Shown: positions 11,405-17,340 of the stretch, piece by piece | Layout of the letters: the number at the start of each line of letters is the position of its first letter | Position numbering within the stretch: position 1 is the first letter of the stretch | Assembly (NCBI GenBank): GCA_943327025.2 | Contig: CALPVO020000008.1 | Coordinates: 1 to 17,340, forward strand | Direction: 5' to 3' | Length of the DNA stretch: 17,340 nucleotides | Source: Janthinobacterium lividum | GTDB taxonomy: Bacteria > Pseudomonadota > Gammaproteobacteria > Steroidobacterales > Steroidobacteraceae | Notes under the pieces: generated by a model | Databases searched by the model: none | What the model was told of the DNA's origin: nothing | What the model saw: only the letters and a program-made list of their open reading frames with translations | Translations under genes and position numbers: made by a program

Positions 11405-12492
11405 CCAGCATGAAACCCGAATTGCGTGTCATCGAAGGCGGTATCTCGTTAGCGGAAGCCGCACTGGAAGCCGAGGTGCAGGCAGCGCTGGCTGCGGCGG
11501 CGCCCGACTCGCCGCCGCCGGTCCAGCAGGAAATGCCGTTCGCCATCGTGGATGGCGAGCCCATGAGCGAACCGCCACGCGACCTCTACATTCCGCCGCA
11601 GGCGCTGAAGGTATTTCTCGAGGCATTTGAAGGTCCGCTGGACCTGCTGCTCTACCTCATTCGTCGCCAGAACCTCGACATTCTCGATATCCCCATTGCC
11701 GAGATTACGCGGCAGTACATGGAATACATCGAGCTGATGCATGGCATGGAGCTCGAGTTGGCCGGTGAGTACATGCTCATGGCCGCGATGCTGGCAGAGA
11801 TCAAATCGCGCATGTTGCTGCCGCGTGCCGCAGTGGAAGTGAGCGAGGAAGAGGACCCGCGTGCCGAACTGGTGCGTCGTCTGCAGGAATACGAACGCTT
11901 CAAGCGTGCGGCTGAAGATATCGATGGTCTACCGCGTCTCGAGCGCGATGTCTTTCCGGGCTCGGCTGAGATTACCGAGCGCAAGGTGGTCAACATCGTT
12001 CCTACGGTGTCCTTGCAGGAAATGTTGCTGGCCTTCAAGGATGTCATCCAGCGAGCGGCCATGTTCGCCAGTCACCACGTGGCGCGTGAACGCTTGTCGG
12101 TCCGTCAGCGCATGAGCGAGATGCTGCAGCGTCTGCAGGCGGATACCTTCATCGATTTCATCCGGTTGTTCGAGGTGAGTGAAGGGCGCATGGGGGTCAC
12201 CGTTACCTTCGTGGCCTTGCTCGAGTTGCTGCGCGAAGGGTTGGTGGAGTTTGTGCAGGCGGAGGCCTATGGCCCCATCCATGTACGCCCCGCCACGGCG
12301 CCGCGCGACTGGTCTGAAGCGGCGACGCCCGATGTCGATAGCGCCGCAGGCAACTTGGTGCTGGCGCTCGAACCTGTGTTCGAAGAGCCCACGGTGCCGG
12401 CGCTACAAGGCGCTAGCGGCGCAGTGATGGCGCTGCAGCAGGAAGACGAACCGGCGCCTGTTCGGGCCCCAGTGGTCGATAACGGATTTTGA
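11401..12492 (+). CDS. scpA: Segregation and condensation protein A (kleisin)
   Basis: ScpA is the kleisin that bridges the two SMC heads and binds ScpB. The kleisin N-terminal signature FEGPLDLLLYLIRRQNLDILDIPIAEITRQY is plain from about residue 75, followed by AGEYMLMAAMLAEIKSRMLLPR. The winged-helix C-terminal part is RRMGVTVTFVALLELLREGLVE-like (GRMGVTVTFVALLELL). The 363-residue length exceeds the minimal 250. There is an extra Ala/Pro-rich N-terminus of about 70 residues and a C-terminal tail of about 70. GTG at 11401 is taken as the start because GGGG (11392-11395) is well spaced and the codon overlaps the trpS stop. An ATG at 11410 is the alternative. scpB begins eight bases after the stop. 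Confidence 0.95.
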   Translation: MTSMKPELRVIEGGISLAEAALEAEVQAALAAAAPDSPPPVQQEMPFAIVDGEPMSEPPRDLYIPPQALKVFLEAFEGPLDLLLYLIRRQNLDILDIPIAEITRQYMEYIELMHGMELELAGEYMLMAAMLAEIKSRMLLPRAAVEVSEEEDPRAELVRRLQEYERFKRAAEDIDGLPRLERDVFPGSAEITERKVVNIVPTVSLQEMLLAFKDVIQRAAMFASHHVARERLSVRQRMSEMLQRLQADTFIDFIRLFEVSEGRMGVTVTFVALLELLREGLVEFVQAEAYGPIHVRPATAPRDWSEAATPDVDSAAGNLVLALEPVFEEPTVPALQGASGAVMALQQEDEPAPVRAPVVDNGF

Positions 12493-12500
12493 GGACGGTC

Positions 12501-13349
12501 ATGACTGAACAGAACCACGAGACCGCGAACGACGCGGCGCAGGACCCGATGACTAGCCATTCGTTGGAGGCTGCCGATGCGGCCGCAGATGCTGCCACGA
12601 CGGTGGCTAACGACCTTGCGCTGCGTAATGTCTGCGAGGCGGCCTTGCTGGCCGCCGGGCGCCCCCTCACGGTGGAGCAAATTGCCGAACTGTTCGATGA
12701 GGCGGAACGGCCCGGCAATCAGCAGGTGAGGATGGCGCTGGAAGCTTTGTCGGCGGATTACGCGACACGTGGCATCGAGTTGCGCGAAGTGTCCACCGGC
12801 TTTCGCGTGCAGGTGCGTGCGGAAGCGGCGAGCGTCGTGTCGCGCTTGTGGCAAGAACGTCCCGCGAAGTATTCGCGTGCCTTGCTGGAGACGCTGGCAC
12901 TCATCGCTTATCGGCAGCCCATCACCCGTGGCGAGATCGAAGACATCCGTGGTGTGGCGGTAAACCCGAATATCATTCGTACCTTGCAAGAGCGCGGTTG
13001 GATTCGCACCGTGGGCTATCGCGAAGTACCGGGCCGGCCTGAGTTGCTCGGTACCACGCGTGAATTCCTCGATTACTTCGGCCTGAAGAGCCTCGATAAC
13101 CTGCCCACGTTGGCGCAGTTGCGCGACGTCGAGAATCTCGGCGTGCAGTTGGAGTTCCCCGAGACGCAACCCGCCGCGGCAGCGGCTGATGCGCTGGCCG
13201 CCGAAGCCGCGTCCGACGAGGCTGGTGCTGAAGCGCCTGCGGCCACCGACGCGGTTCCCGATGAACCCGCGGTTGACGACAACGCTGCCGACGAAAGCGG
13301 CGCCAACGATGGCGCTGCAGATGCCGTCAGTCCGGTAGAACCGAATTGA
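12501..13349 (+). CDS. scpB: Segregation and condensation protein B
   Basis: ScpB dimers bind the middle of ScpA in the SMC complex. Of 282 residues, about 30-110 form the first winged helix (CEAALLAAGRPLTVEQIAELF) and about 110-195 the second. The second carries the highly conserved SRALLETLALIAYRQPITRGEIEDIRG and PGRPELLGTTREFLDYFGL. The last 70 residues or so are an acidic Ala/Asp/Glu-rich tail that is probably disordered. The ATG at 12501 has GAGGA (12491-12495) five bases upstream. An in-frame TTG at 12489 is rejected. The stop overlaps the next gene's TTG start in TTGA. Confidence 0.96.
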   Translation: MTEQNHETANDAAQDPMTSHSLEAADAAADAATTVANDLALRNVCEAALLAAGRPLTVEQIAELFDEAERPGNQQVRMALEALSADYATRGIELREVSTGFRVQVRAEAASVVSRLWQERPAKYSRALLETLALIAYRQPITRGEIEDIRGVAVNPNIIRTLQERGWIRTVGYREVPGRPELLGTTREFLDYFGLKSLDNLPTLAQLRDVENLGVQLEFPETQPAAAAADALAAEAASDEAGAEAPAATDAVPDEPAVDDNAADESGANDGAADAVSPVEPN

Positions 13350-14152
13350 GGATCCAGAAGGTTCTTTCAGCCGCTGGTGTTGCCTCCCGCCGGCAGGTGG
13401 AAGCTTGGCTCGTGCAAGGGCGGTTGACGGTCAACGGGAAGCCCGCAGCTCCCGGCCAAGCGCTGGGACCCAAGGACGTGGTGGCACTGGATGGTCGGCG
13501 CCTGCGGCTCGCTGCCACCTCGCCCGACCGAACGCGTGTCATTGCGTATCACCGCTCGCCGGGCGAACCGGCTCGTGCCGCCGACGCTCCCGAGGGAACG
13601 ACCCCTGTCGAAGACCGGCTACCTAAGGTGAAAGGCGCCCGTTGGCTGCCGCTGGGCGCCATGGCGCCTTCCGATGGCGGACTGGAACTGTTTACTACCG
13701 ACGGTGCCTTGCGCGCAGCGGTGTCTAAAAAGGCGAACGCCCATGAAACGCATTACTCGGTGCGCGTGCGTCGCTTGCCGGATGAAGCTGAACTGGCACG
13801 TTTGGGGCCGACAGCGGCTGCTGGAGACCCTCCGTTCGAAGTCCTGAAGTGTGGTGCCGACCCCGGTGAGGGTTCCAATGCGTGGATCAACGTCACCACG
13901 CGTGGCGCCCGCGCGCGCGACCTCCGCGCGGCACTGGCTGCTATCGGCGTCGATGTGGGTCGCTTGATGCGTACCCAGTTCTTGGGTTTTTCCATGCCGC
14001 GCAACATGGCGCGAGGGCGCAGCGTCGAGCTGGACGCAGACGAGGTCGACGCATTGTGCGCTGGCGTCGATTACGCCGGCTTGGCTGGTTCCTGGCAATC
14101 GAACGAGCCACCCGTCACGCCGCGCGCCGCTGGACCCAAAAGGAAAAGGTAA
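13346..14152 (+). CDS. RluB-like rRNA pseudouridine synthase family protein lacking the catalytic aspartate
   Basis: This protein (268 residues) aligns with RluB from end to end. It has an N-terminal S4 RNA-binding domain (about 2-55; IQKVLSAAGVASRRQVEAWL), then RVIAYHRSPGE, DRLPKVKGARW, LELFTTDG, YSVRV and a terminal RGRSVELD. RluB makes pseudouridine 2605 in 23S rRNA. The active-site motif GRLDxNTxGL of the family reads GAMAPSDGGL here (104-113). Ala107 replaces the catalytic Asp and Ala105 the Arg. The motif keeps its length and frame, so a frameshift is not the cause. The late GRNREVRRLWE motif is also degraded to GARARDLRAALA. It is probably a catalytically dead RNA-binding relative. The start is TTG at 13346, overlapping the scpB stop, with no good ribosome site. 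The 3' end overlaps yciK by 82 bases. Confidence 0.85.
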   Translation: MRIQKVLSAAGVASRRQVEAWLVQGRLTVNGKPAAPGQALGPKDVVALDGRRLRLAATSPDRTRVIAYHRSPGEPARAADAPEGTTPVEDRLPKVKGARWLPLGAMAPSDGGLELFTTDGALRAAVSKKANAHETHYSVRVRRLPDEAELARLGPTAAAGDPPFEVLKCGADPGEGSNAWINVTTRGARARDLRAALAAIGVDVGRLMRTQFLGFSMPRNMARGRSVELDADEVDALCAGVDYAGLAGSWQSNEPPVTPRAAGPKRKR

Positions 14153-14844
14153 GGGGCGACAATCGTTTCGGGTAGAGGGAGTCGTTCCCGGTTCTCTCCC
14201 GGAAAGGCCTGCGAGCGCATGGCGGTGCGTGTCGCACCAGGGTTGAGGCAATTCACCCGTATCTTGCCGTCAGTGGAAAGTTCGTCCGCCAGCACCTGCG
14301 CTAGCCCTTCCACGGCGAACTTCGAGGCCGCATACGCACCCCAGTAGGCGCGGCCTTTGCGCCCGACGCTGCTGGTAGTGAAAACGATACTCGCGTCCTC
14401 ACTGGACTTCAGCAAGGGTAAACAGACGTGAGTGAGTGCGAAGGCCGCCGTCACGTTCACGTGCATCACTCGCCCGAAGGTCGGCACGTCATAGAGTTCC
14501 ACCGGCGCCAAAGTGCCGAGAATGGCGGCGTTATGAAGCAGACCGTCCAATCGCCCGTACTCCGCCTGCAGCGAACTCACCAAGGCGTCATATTCCGGAG
14601 CGAGCGCTGTCTCCAGATTCAAATGAGCCATCGCCGGCACGGGACCACCGGCCGCGATGATTTCGTCGTGCACCTTTTCCAACTTGCGCAGCGTCTTGCC
14701 GAGCAGCACCACGGTGGCGCCGTGGCCGGCTAGTGCGAGCGAAATGGCTTTGCCGATGCCGTCGCCGGCGCCCGTCACGAGGATGACGCGCCCTGCCAAC
14801 GCGGCAGTGGGGGCTTCGTAAGTACGTAGCGTCTGGCTGTCCAT
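14071..14844 (-). CDS. yciK: YciK-type short-chain dehydrogenase/reductase
   Basis: This 257-residue SDR oxidoreductase closely resembles E. coli YciK. It has the nucleotide-binding TGAGDGIG (24-31), HNAAILG at about 104-110 in place of the usual NNAG, and the catalytic Ser (VFTTSSVGRKGRAYWG), Tyr171 and Lys175 in YAASK. These are followed by RVNCLNPGATRTAMRSQAFP. The substrate is unknown. The ATG at 14844 has GGAAG a few bases upstream. It is the last gene of the ubiG-gph-squalene-synthase-like-yciK run, 24 bases after the previous stop. The same ubiG-gph-yciK neighbourhood is known in Pseudomonas. Its final 27 codons are antisense to the end of the RluB-like gene. Confidence 0.93.
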   Translation of the reverse strand: MDSQTLRTYEAPTAALAGRVILVTGAGDGIGKAISLALAGHGATVVLLGKTLRKLEKVHDEIIAAGGPVPAMAHLNLETALAPEYDALVSSLQAEYGRLDGLLHNAAILGTLAPVELYDVPTFGRVMHVNVTAAFALTHVCLPLLKSSEDASIVFTTSSVGRKGRAYWGAYAASKFAVEGLAQVLADELSTDGKIRVNCLNPGATRTAMRSQAFPGENRERLPLPETIVAPYLFLLGPAARGVTGGSFDCQEPAKPA

Positions 14845-14868
14845 GAGGCTTCCGATGTTCTGCAGAAA

Positions 14869-15723
14869 TTAACGGTGGGCGCGGCGCGCGGCGTGCCAAG
14901 CGGCCCAGAGGGTACGCCATGGCGGCAACACGGTGTCCGCATGAGACTGAAGGGGCCGTTGCTGCAGGCGCTTCGCCGCGCTGCGCGCCAGCGCTAAGCG
15001 AACCGCCGTGTGGCGTAGTTGGCTACGCACGGTCGGGTGCAGGGCTTGCCAATGCCGCTCGGCCAGCACCAGTGCGTTTTCGGCCAGCGTGAGTTGTTCC
15101 CGCACGAGCATTGCCAAGCCCTCGGCATGCGCCGTGGCGCCGAGCGCTTCGGGAAGTTCGTTCAAGGCTATGCCATGGGCTTCCAGCGCTTCGAGAGGCA
15201 GACCGAGGCGCCCTTGACGGGCTTGCTGCAGTGGCGACGTACAGGCATCCAGACGTCCAAGGCCAATCCCCAGTTGCTCTGCGAGCTGGCGGAGATCCGC
15301 CGCAGCTTCGCTACCCGCGACAGTGACTTCTGGCACCAATAGGCGGAGCGCCGTCCATTGCACCGCGCCATGGCGGCGCCAGTCCCAGCGCGATGCTGCG
15401 CTCTGGTCGTCGGGCGCCACGCCGGCAAGTTCCATCGCTGCCAGTTCCAGTCGCTCGGGAAGTTCGCTCCAAAGACCAGGCTCGGCGGCAATGCCGTGTA
15501 GTTCGCGAGTGAGGGGGTGCGCCGGCTTGCCAGCGCTCAGCCGTTGCAGTTCTTCTTGCCACCACTGTAGTTTGTGGTGAGCGGCTTCATGCGAGCGCGT
15601 GCGGCCGTTTGCCACCAACTCGTCGATAACGCCGGACCATTGGTAGAGCGCGCGCAGTGCCCCGGCCCGAGGATGCGCCGCAAACAGACAGGCATGGCCA
15701 GCAGCGTCCAAAGTTCGTGACAT
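14869..15723 (-). CDS. Squalene/phytoene synthase family-like protein with degenerate Asp motifs
   Basis: This 284-residue all-helical protein reads as a remote squalene/phytoene synthase relative. AHPRAGALRALYQWSGVIDELV (about 16-37) corresponds to the first helix region. LAEQLGIGLGRLD and GRLGLPLEALEAHG (about 147-184) correspond to the second. The metal-binding motifs are lost. Where the enzymes have DDxxD there is only IDELVA (33-38), and where they have RDVGED there is RLDACTSPLQQ (157-167). Condensation of prenyl diphosphates is therefore unlikely. The eukaryotic complex I assembly factor NDUFAF6 is a similarly degenerate member, which suggests a non-enzymatic role, and the neighbouring ubiG also touches respiration. 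ATG 15723 lies eight bases after the gph stop. A longer frame upstream (to 16113) only shadows gph. Confidence 0.78.
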   Translation of the reverse strand: MSRTLDAAGHACLFAAHPRAGALRALYQWSGVIDELVANGRTRSHEAAHHKLQWWQEELQRLSAGKPAHPLTRELHGIAAEPGLWSELPERLELAAMELAGVAPDDQSAASRWDWRRHGAVQWTALRLLVPEVTVAGSEAAADLRQLAEQLGIGLGRLDACTSPLQQARQGRLGLPLEALEAHGIALNELPEALGATAHAEGLAMLVREQLTLAENALVLAERHWQALHPTVRSQLRHTAVRLALARSAAKRLQQRPLQSHADTVLPPWRTLWAAWHAARRAHR

Positions 15724-15731
15724 CGCGATAC

Positions 15732-16436
15732 CTAGGCTCGCGAGTGCGTGGCGTGGCCCGCGCCACCACTTGGCAGGCCGAGCCAGCTGGCGATGTCGGC
15801 CATCGAATGGACGCTCCCGTGAGCGCCCCAGGTGTCGGGGCGGTCCGTATCGGCAAGGTAGCCAAAGTGCGCCACCAGAGCGGTCATGCCCGCGGCGAGC
15901 GCTGCCTGAACGTCGCGTTCGGCGTCGCCGACATAGACGCAGGCAGCAGGCTCGAGGCCGGCCTGCGCTGCGCCATGTAGCAGCGGCGCAGGGTGCGGTT
16001 TGCGCTGCGGCAGCGTATCGCCGGAGACGATGCAAGCGGCGCGTGGTGTTAGTTCCAGGGCAGCCATGAGGGGATCGGTCAGATACGCCGGTTTGTTGGT
16101 GACTACGCCCCACTTCAGGCCAGCTCCTTCCAGAGCCAACAGCAGCGCTTCGCCGCCGGGAAACAGACGGGTTTCAAGGGCGATGCGGGTCGCGTAACGA
16201 TCTAGGAAGCGTTGGCGCATGGCTTCGAAGGAGGCGCCGGGGGGCAAGCCGAAGCCGACCTGAACCATGGCCGTGGAGCCGTGGGAGGCATGAGGGCGAA
16301 TGGTGGCGAAGGGCAGGGGCGACAGGCCTTCTTCGTTGCGCAGCTCGTTGAGCGCACCTGCCATGTCCACGGCGGTATCCAGCAAGGTGCCGTCGAGGTC
16401 GAACAGAACCCCTTGCCAAGACGTGATGGCAGTCAT
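15732..16436 (-). CDS. gph: Phosphoglycolate phosphatase (HAD superfamily)
   Basis: This 234-residue haloacid-dehalogenase hydrolase is of the Gph/MupP type. Motif I is FDLDGTLLDT with nucleophile Asp13 and acid/base Asp15. Motif II is the Thr of VVTNKP, motif III the Lys of QRKPHPAP, and motif IV the acidic pair of YVGDAERD. A helical cap lies between motifs I and II. Gph removes phosphate from 2-phosphoglycolate. In Pseudomonas the homologue in the same ubiG-linked position (MupP) acts on N-acetylmuramic acid 6-phosphate in cell-wall recycling, so that role is a real alternative here. The ATG overlaps the ubiG stop by four bases (ATGA), and only eight bases separate its stop from the next gene. 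Confidence 0.9.
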   Translation of the reverse strand: MTAITSWQGVLFDLDGTLLDTAVDMAGALNELRNEEGLSPLPFATIRPHASHGSTAMVQVGFGLPPGASFEAMRQRFLDRYATRIALETRLFPGGEALLLALEGAGLKWGVVTNKPAYLTDPLMAALELTPRAACIVSGDTLPQRKPHPAPLLHGAAQAGLEPAACVYVGDAERDVQAALAAGMTALVAHFGYLADTDRPDTWGAHGSVHSMADIASWLGLPSGGAGHATHSRA

Positions 16437-17269
16437 GGGTCAGGCTGCCCCGGGGCAGCCCCGGAGCTGATTGGGGGGCGGCGGAAATGCGCCAGATAGT
16501 TCACGCTCACGTCCGGCCCCAGCCGGAAGGTGTGGGTGAGGGGGTCCATTTCGAGGCCGGTGACATCAAGCAACTCGAGGCCAACCGCGCGAGCCATGGC
16601 GGCCAGTTCGGAGGGGCGCAGGAACCGCGAGTACTCATGGGTACCGCGTGGCAGAAGGCGCAAGAGGTATTCCGCGCCGACGATGGCCAGCCCGAAGGCC
16701 TTGGGGGTGCGGTTGAGTGTGGACAGAAACACGCTGCCACCCGGACGCACCAAGGTGGCGAGGGCCGCGATGACGGACGCAGGGTCTGGCACGTGTTCGA
16801 GCATTTCCATGCAGCACACCACGTCGTAGCTCGCGGGCTCCGCTGCGGCCAACTCTTCGGCGGCTGCCTCCACATACTTCACTGCCACGCCAGTTTCCAG
16901 CGCGTGAAGTCGTGCCACTTGCAGGGCGGTAGTGGCGAGATCGACGCCAGTGGCAGCGGCGCCGCTAAGCGCTAGCGCTTCGGTCAGCAGGCCACCGCCA
17001 CAGCCCACGTCCAGCGCGCGCACACCCTGCAATGGCGCACGCGCTGCCACGTAGCCGAGGCGTACGGGGTTGAGGCGGTGGAGTGGGCCGGACTCGCCTT
17101 GCGGGTCCCACCAGCGCTGCGCCAGTGCCTCGAATTTGGCGATTTCGCCGGCGTCCACATTGCGGGTGCCAGCGGGGTTACCAGCGGGGTTACCAGCGGG
17201 GTTACCGGAGGGGTGGCTGGCAGGCCCGGCAGGGCCTGCGGAGGTGGTGTTGGCGGCGCGGTCTGACAT
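16433..17269 (-). CDS. ubiG: Ubiquinone biosynthesis O-methyltransferase UbiG
   Basis: UbiG carries out both O-methylations of ubiquinone synthesis using S-adenosylmethionine. Of 278 residues, the core has EIAKFEALAQRWWDPQGE, PLHRLNPVRLGY, motif I LDVGCGGG (86-93), VVCCMEMLEHVPDP, HEYSRFLRPSEL and NYLAHFRR near the end. The first 37 residues are an unusual Pro/Gly/Ala-rich tail with a tandem NPAG repeat. E. coli UbiG (240 residues) is shorter there. The ATG at 17269 has only GAAGG one base upstream, too close to work well, while a TACCAT box ends seven bases before it. A GTG at 17158 would leave the repeat untranslated but has no ribosome site. It heads the run ubiG-gph-squalene-synthase-like-yciK. 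Confidence 0.95.
   Translation of the reverse strand: MSDRAANTTSAGPAGPASHPSGNPAGNPAGNPAGTRNVDAGEIAKFEALAQRWWDPQGESGPLHRLNPVRLGYVAARAPLQGVRALDVGCGGGLLTEALALSGAAATGVDLATTALQVARLHALETGVAVKYVEAAAEELAAAEPASYDVVCCMEMLEHVPDPASVIAALATLVRPGGSVFLSTLNRTPKAFGLAIVGAEYLLRLLPRGTHEYSRFLRPSELAAMARAVGLELLDVTGLEMDPLTHTFRLGPDVSVNYLAHFRRPPISSGAAPGQPDP
17171..17206. repeat. Three perfect tandem copies of a 12-base repeat in the 5' end of ubiG
   Basis: AGCGGGGTTACC repeats exactly three times at 17171-17182, 17183-17194 and 17195-17206. Degenerate copies flank it (17159-17170 and 17207-17218). On the minus strand it encodes repeated Asn-Pro-Ala-Gly. The period is a multiple of three, so changes in copy number keep the frame. 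Confidence 0.95.
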
Positions 17270-17325
17270 GCCTTCTATGGTATCATTACCGCTTGATTTT
17301 TCAGGCCTTCGGAGCCGCTGAACCC
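17270..17325. promoter_or_regulatory. Divergent promoter region between ubiG and the next gene
   Basis: These 56 bases separate ubiG from a plus-strand start. GGTATCAT at 17279-17286 contains TATCAT (17281-17286), a candidate -10 for the plus-strand gene. On the minus strand the same sequence reads ATGATACC and continues into TACCAT (17282 to 17277), seven bases before the ubiG ATG. GGAG at 17310-17313 may be the ribosome site of the plus-strand gene, though its 12-base spacing is long. No clear -35 is visible. Confidence 0.4.
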
Positions 17326-17340
17326 ATGGCTGAAATCGCT
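17326..17340 (+). CDS. gyrA: Start of a plus-strand gene, possibly gyrA (five codons only)
   Basis: The last 15 bases are an ATG and four codons giving MAEIA, running off the window. DNA gyrase subunit A in Gammaproteobacteria commonly begins with a similar sequence (MxElAKEI), and gyrA lies near ubiG in Pseudomonas and relatives. The name is inferred from five residues and the neighbourhood, so it is tentative. Confidence 0.4.

Noticed and set aside
12267..13169. 300-codon minus-strand frame across scpA/scpB
   Set aside because: It is antisense to clearly conserved ScpA and ScpB domains.
13655..13690. Frameshift or sequencing error as the cause of the lost RluB motif
   Set aside because: The motif keeps its exact length, and conserved residues resume in frame on both sides (LPLG before, LFTTDG after). 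Indels would have to compensate precisely.
15724..16113. N-terminal extension of the squalene-synthase-like frame
   Set aside because: The added 130 residues are Arg-rich and lie wholly within gph in another frame. Homology begins at the ATG at 15723.

Overview
The window is a gene-dense, GC-rich stretch of a gammaproteobacterial chromosome. ZipA is essentially restricted to Gammaproteobacteria. The runs smc-zipA-ligA, yciB-bolA-PPIase, M50 protease-trpS-scpA-scpB-rluB-like and ubiG-gph-yciK resemble Xanthomonadales, Nevskiales and Pseudomonas chromosomes more than Enterobacteriaceae. SMC with ScpA/ScpB, rather than MukBEF, agrees with that. The exact genus cannot be read from the sequence. 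There are no phage, transposon, CRISPR, tRNA or rRNA sequences, and no gene-free stretch exceeds 100 bases.

Layout. (1) 1-3653, plus strand: the C-terminal end of smc, then zipA and ligA, which overlap by 14 bases. (2) 3625-5233, minus strand: two tandem genes whose products appear to be paralogues of the uncharacterised DUF6502 type. They overlap each other by 59 bases, and the second overlaps the end of ligA. (3) 5286-6911, plus: an orphan OppA-type lipoprotein, followed by a hairpin. (4) 6938-8761, minus: yciB, bolA and a parvulin lipoprotein. (5) 8782-14152, plus: yciO, then an operon-like run of site-2 protease, trpS, scpA, scpB and an RluB-like protein. (6) 14071-17269, minus: ubiG, gph, a squalene/phytoene-synthase-like protein and yciK. 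(7) 17326-17340: the first five codons of a plus-strand gene, probably gyrA.

Functional themes. Chromosome and cell division are represented by SMC, ScpA, ScpB, ZipA, LigA and YciB, with gyrase probably next. The envelope is represented by the OppA-like and parvulin lipoproteins and the M50 protease. RNA and translation are represented by TrpS, YciO and the RluB-like protein. Quinone metabolism is represented by UbiG and perhaps the squalene-synthase-like protein.

The least ordinary items are the tandem DUF6502-like pair, an RluB homologue that has lost its catalytic aspartate, and a squalene/phytoene-synthase-fold protein that has lost its metal-binding aspartates. In addition, all three divergent gene pairs share an ATGATAC(C/T) element that could act as a bidirectional -10 box, leaving several genes nearly leaderless. 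Most of the window is otherwise conventional housekeeping sequence, and nothing in it is a clear new defence or mobile system.
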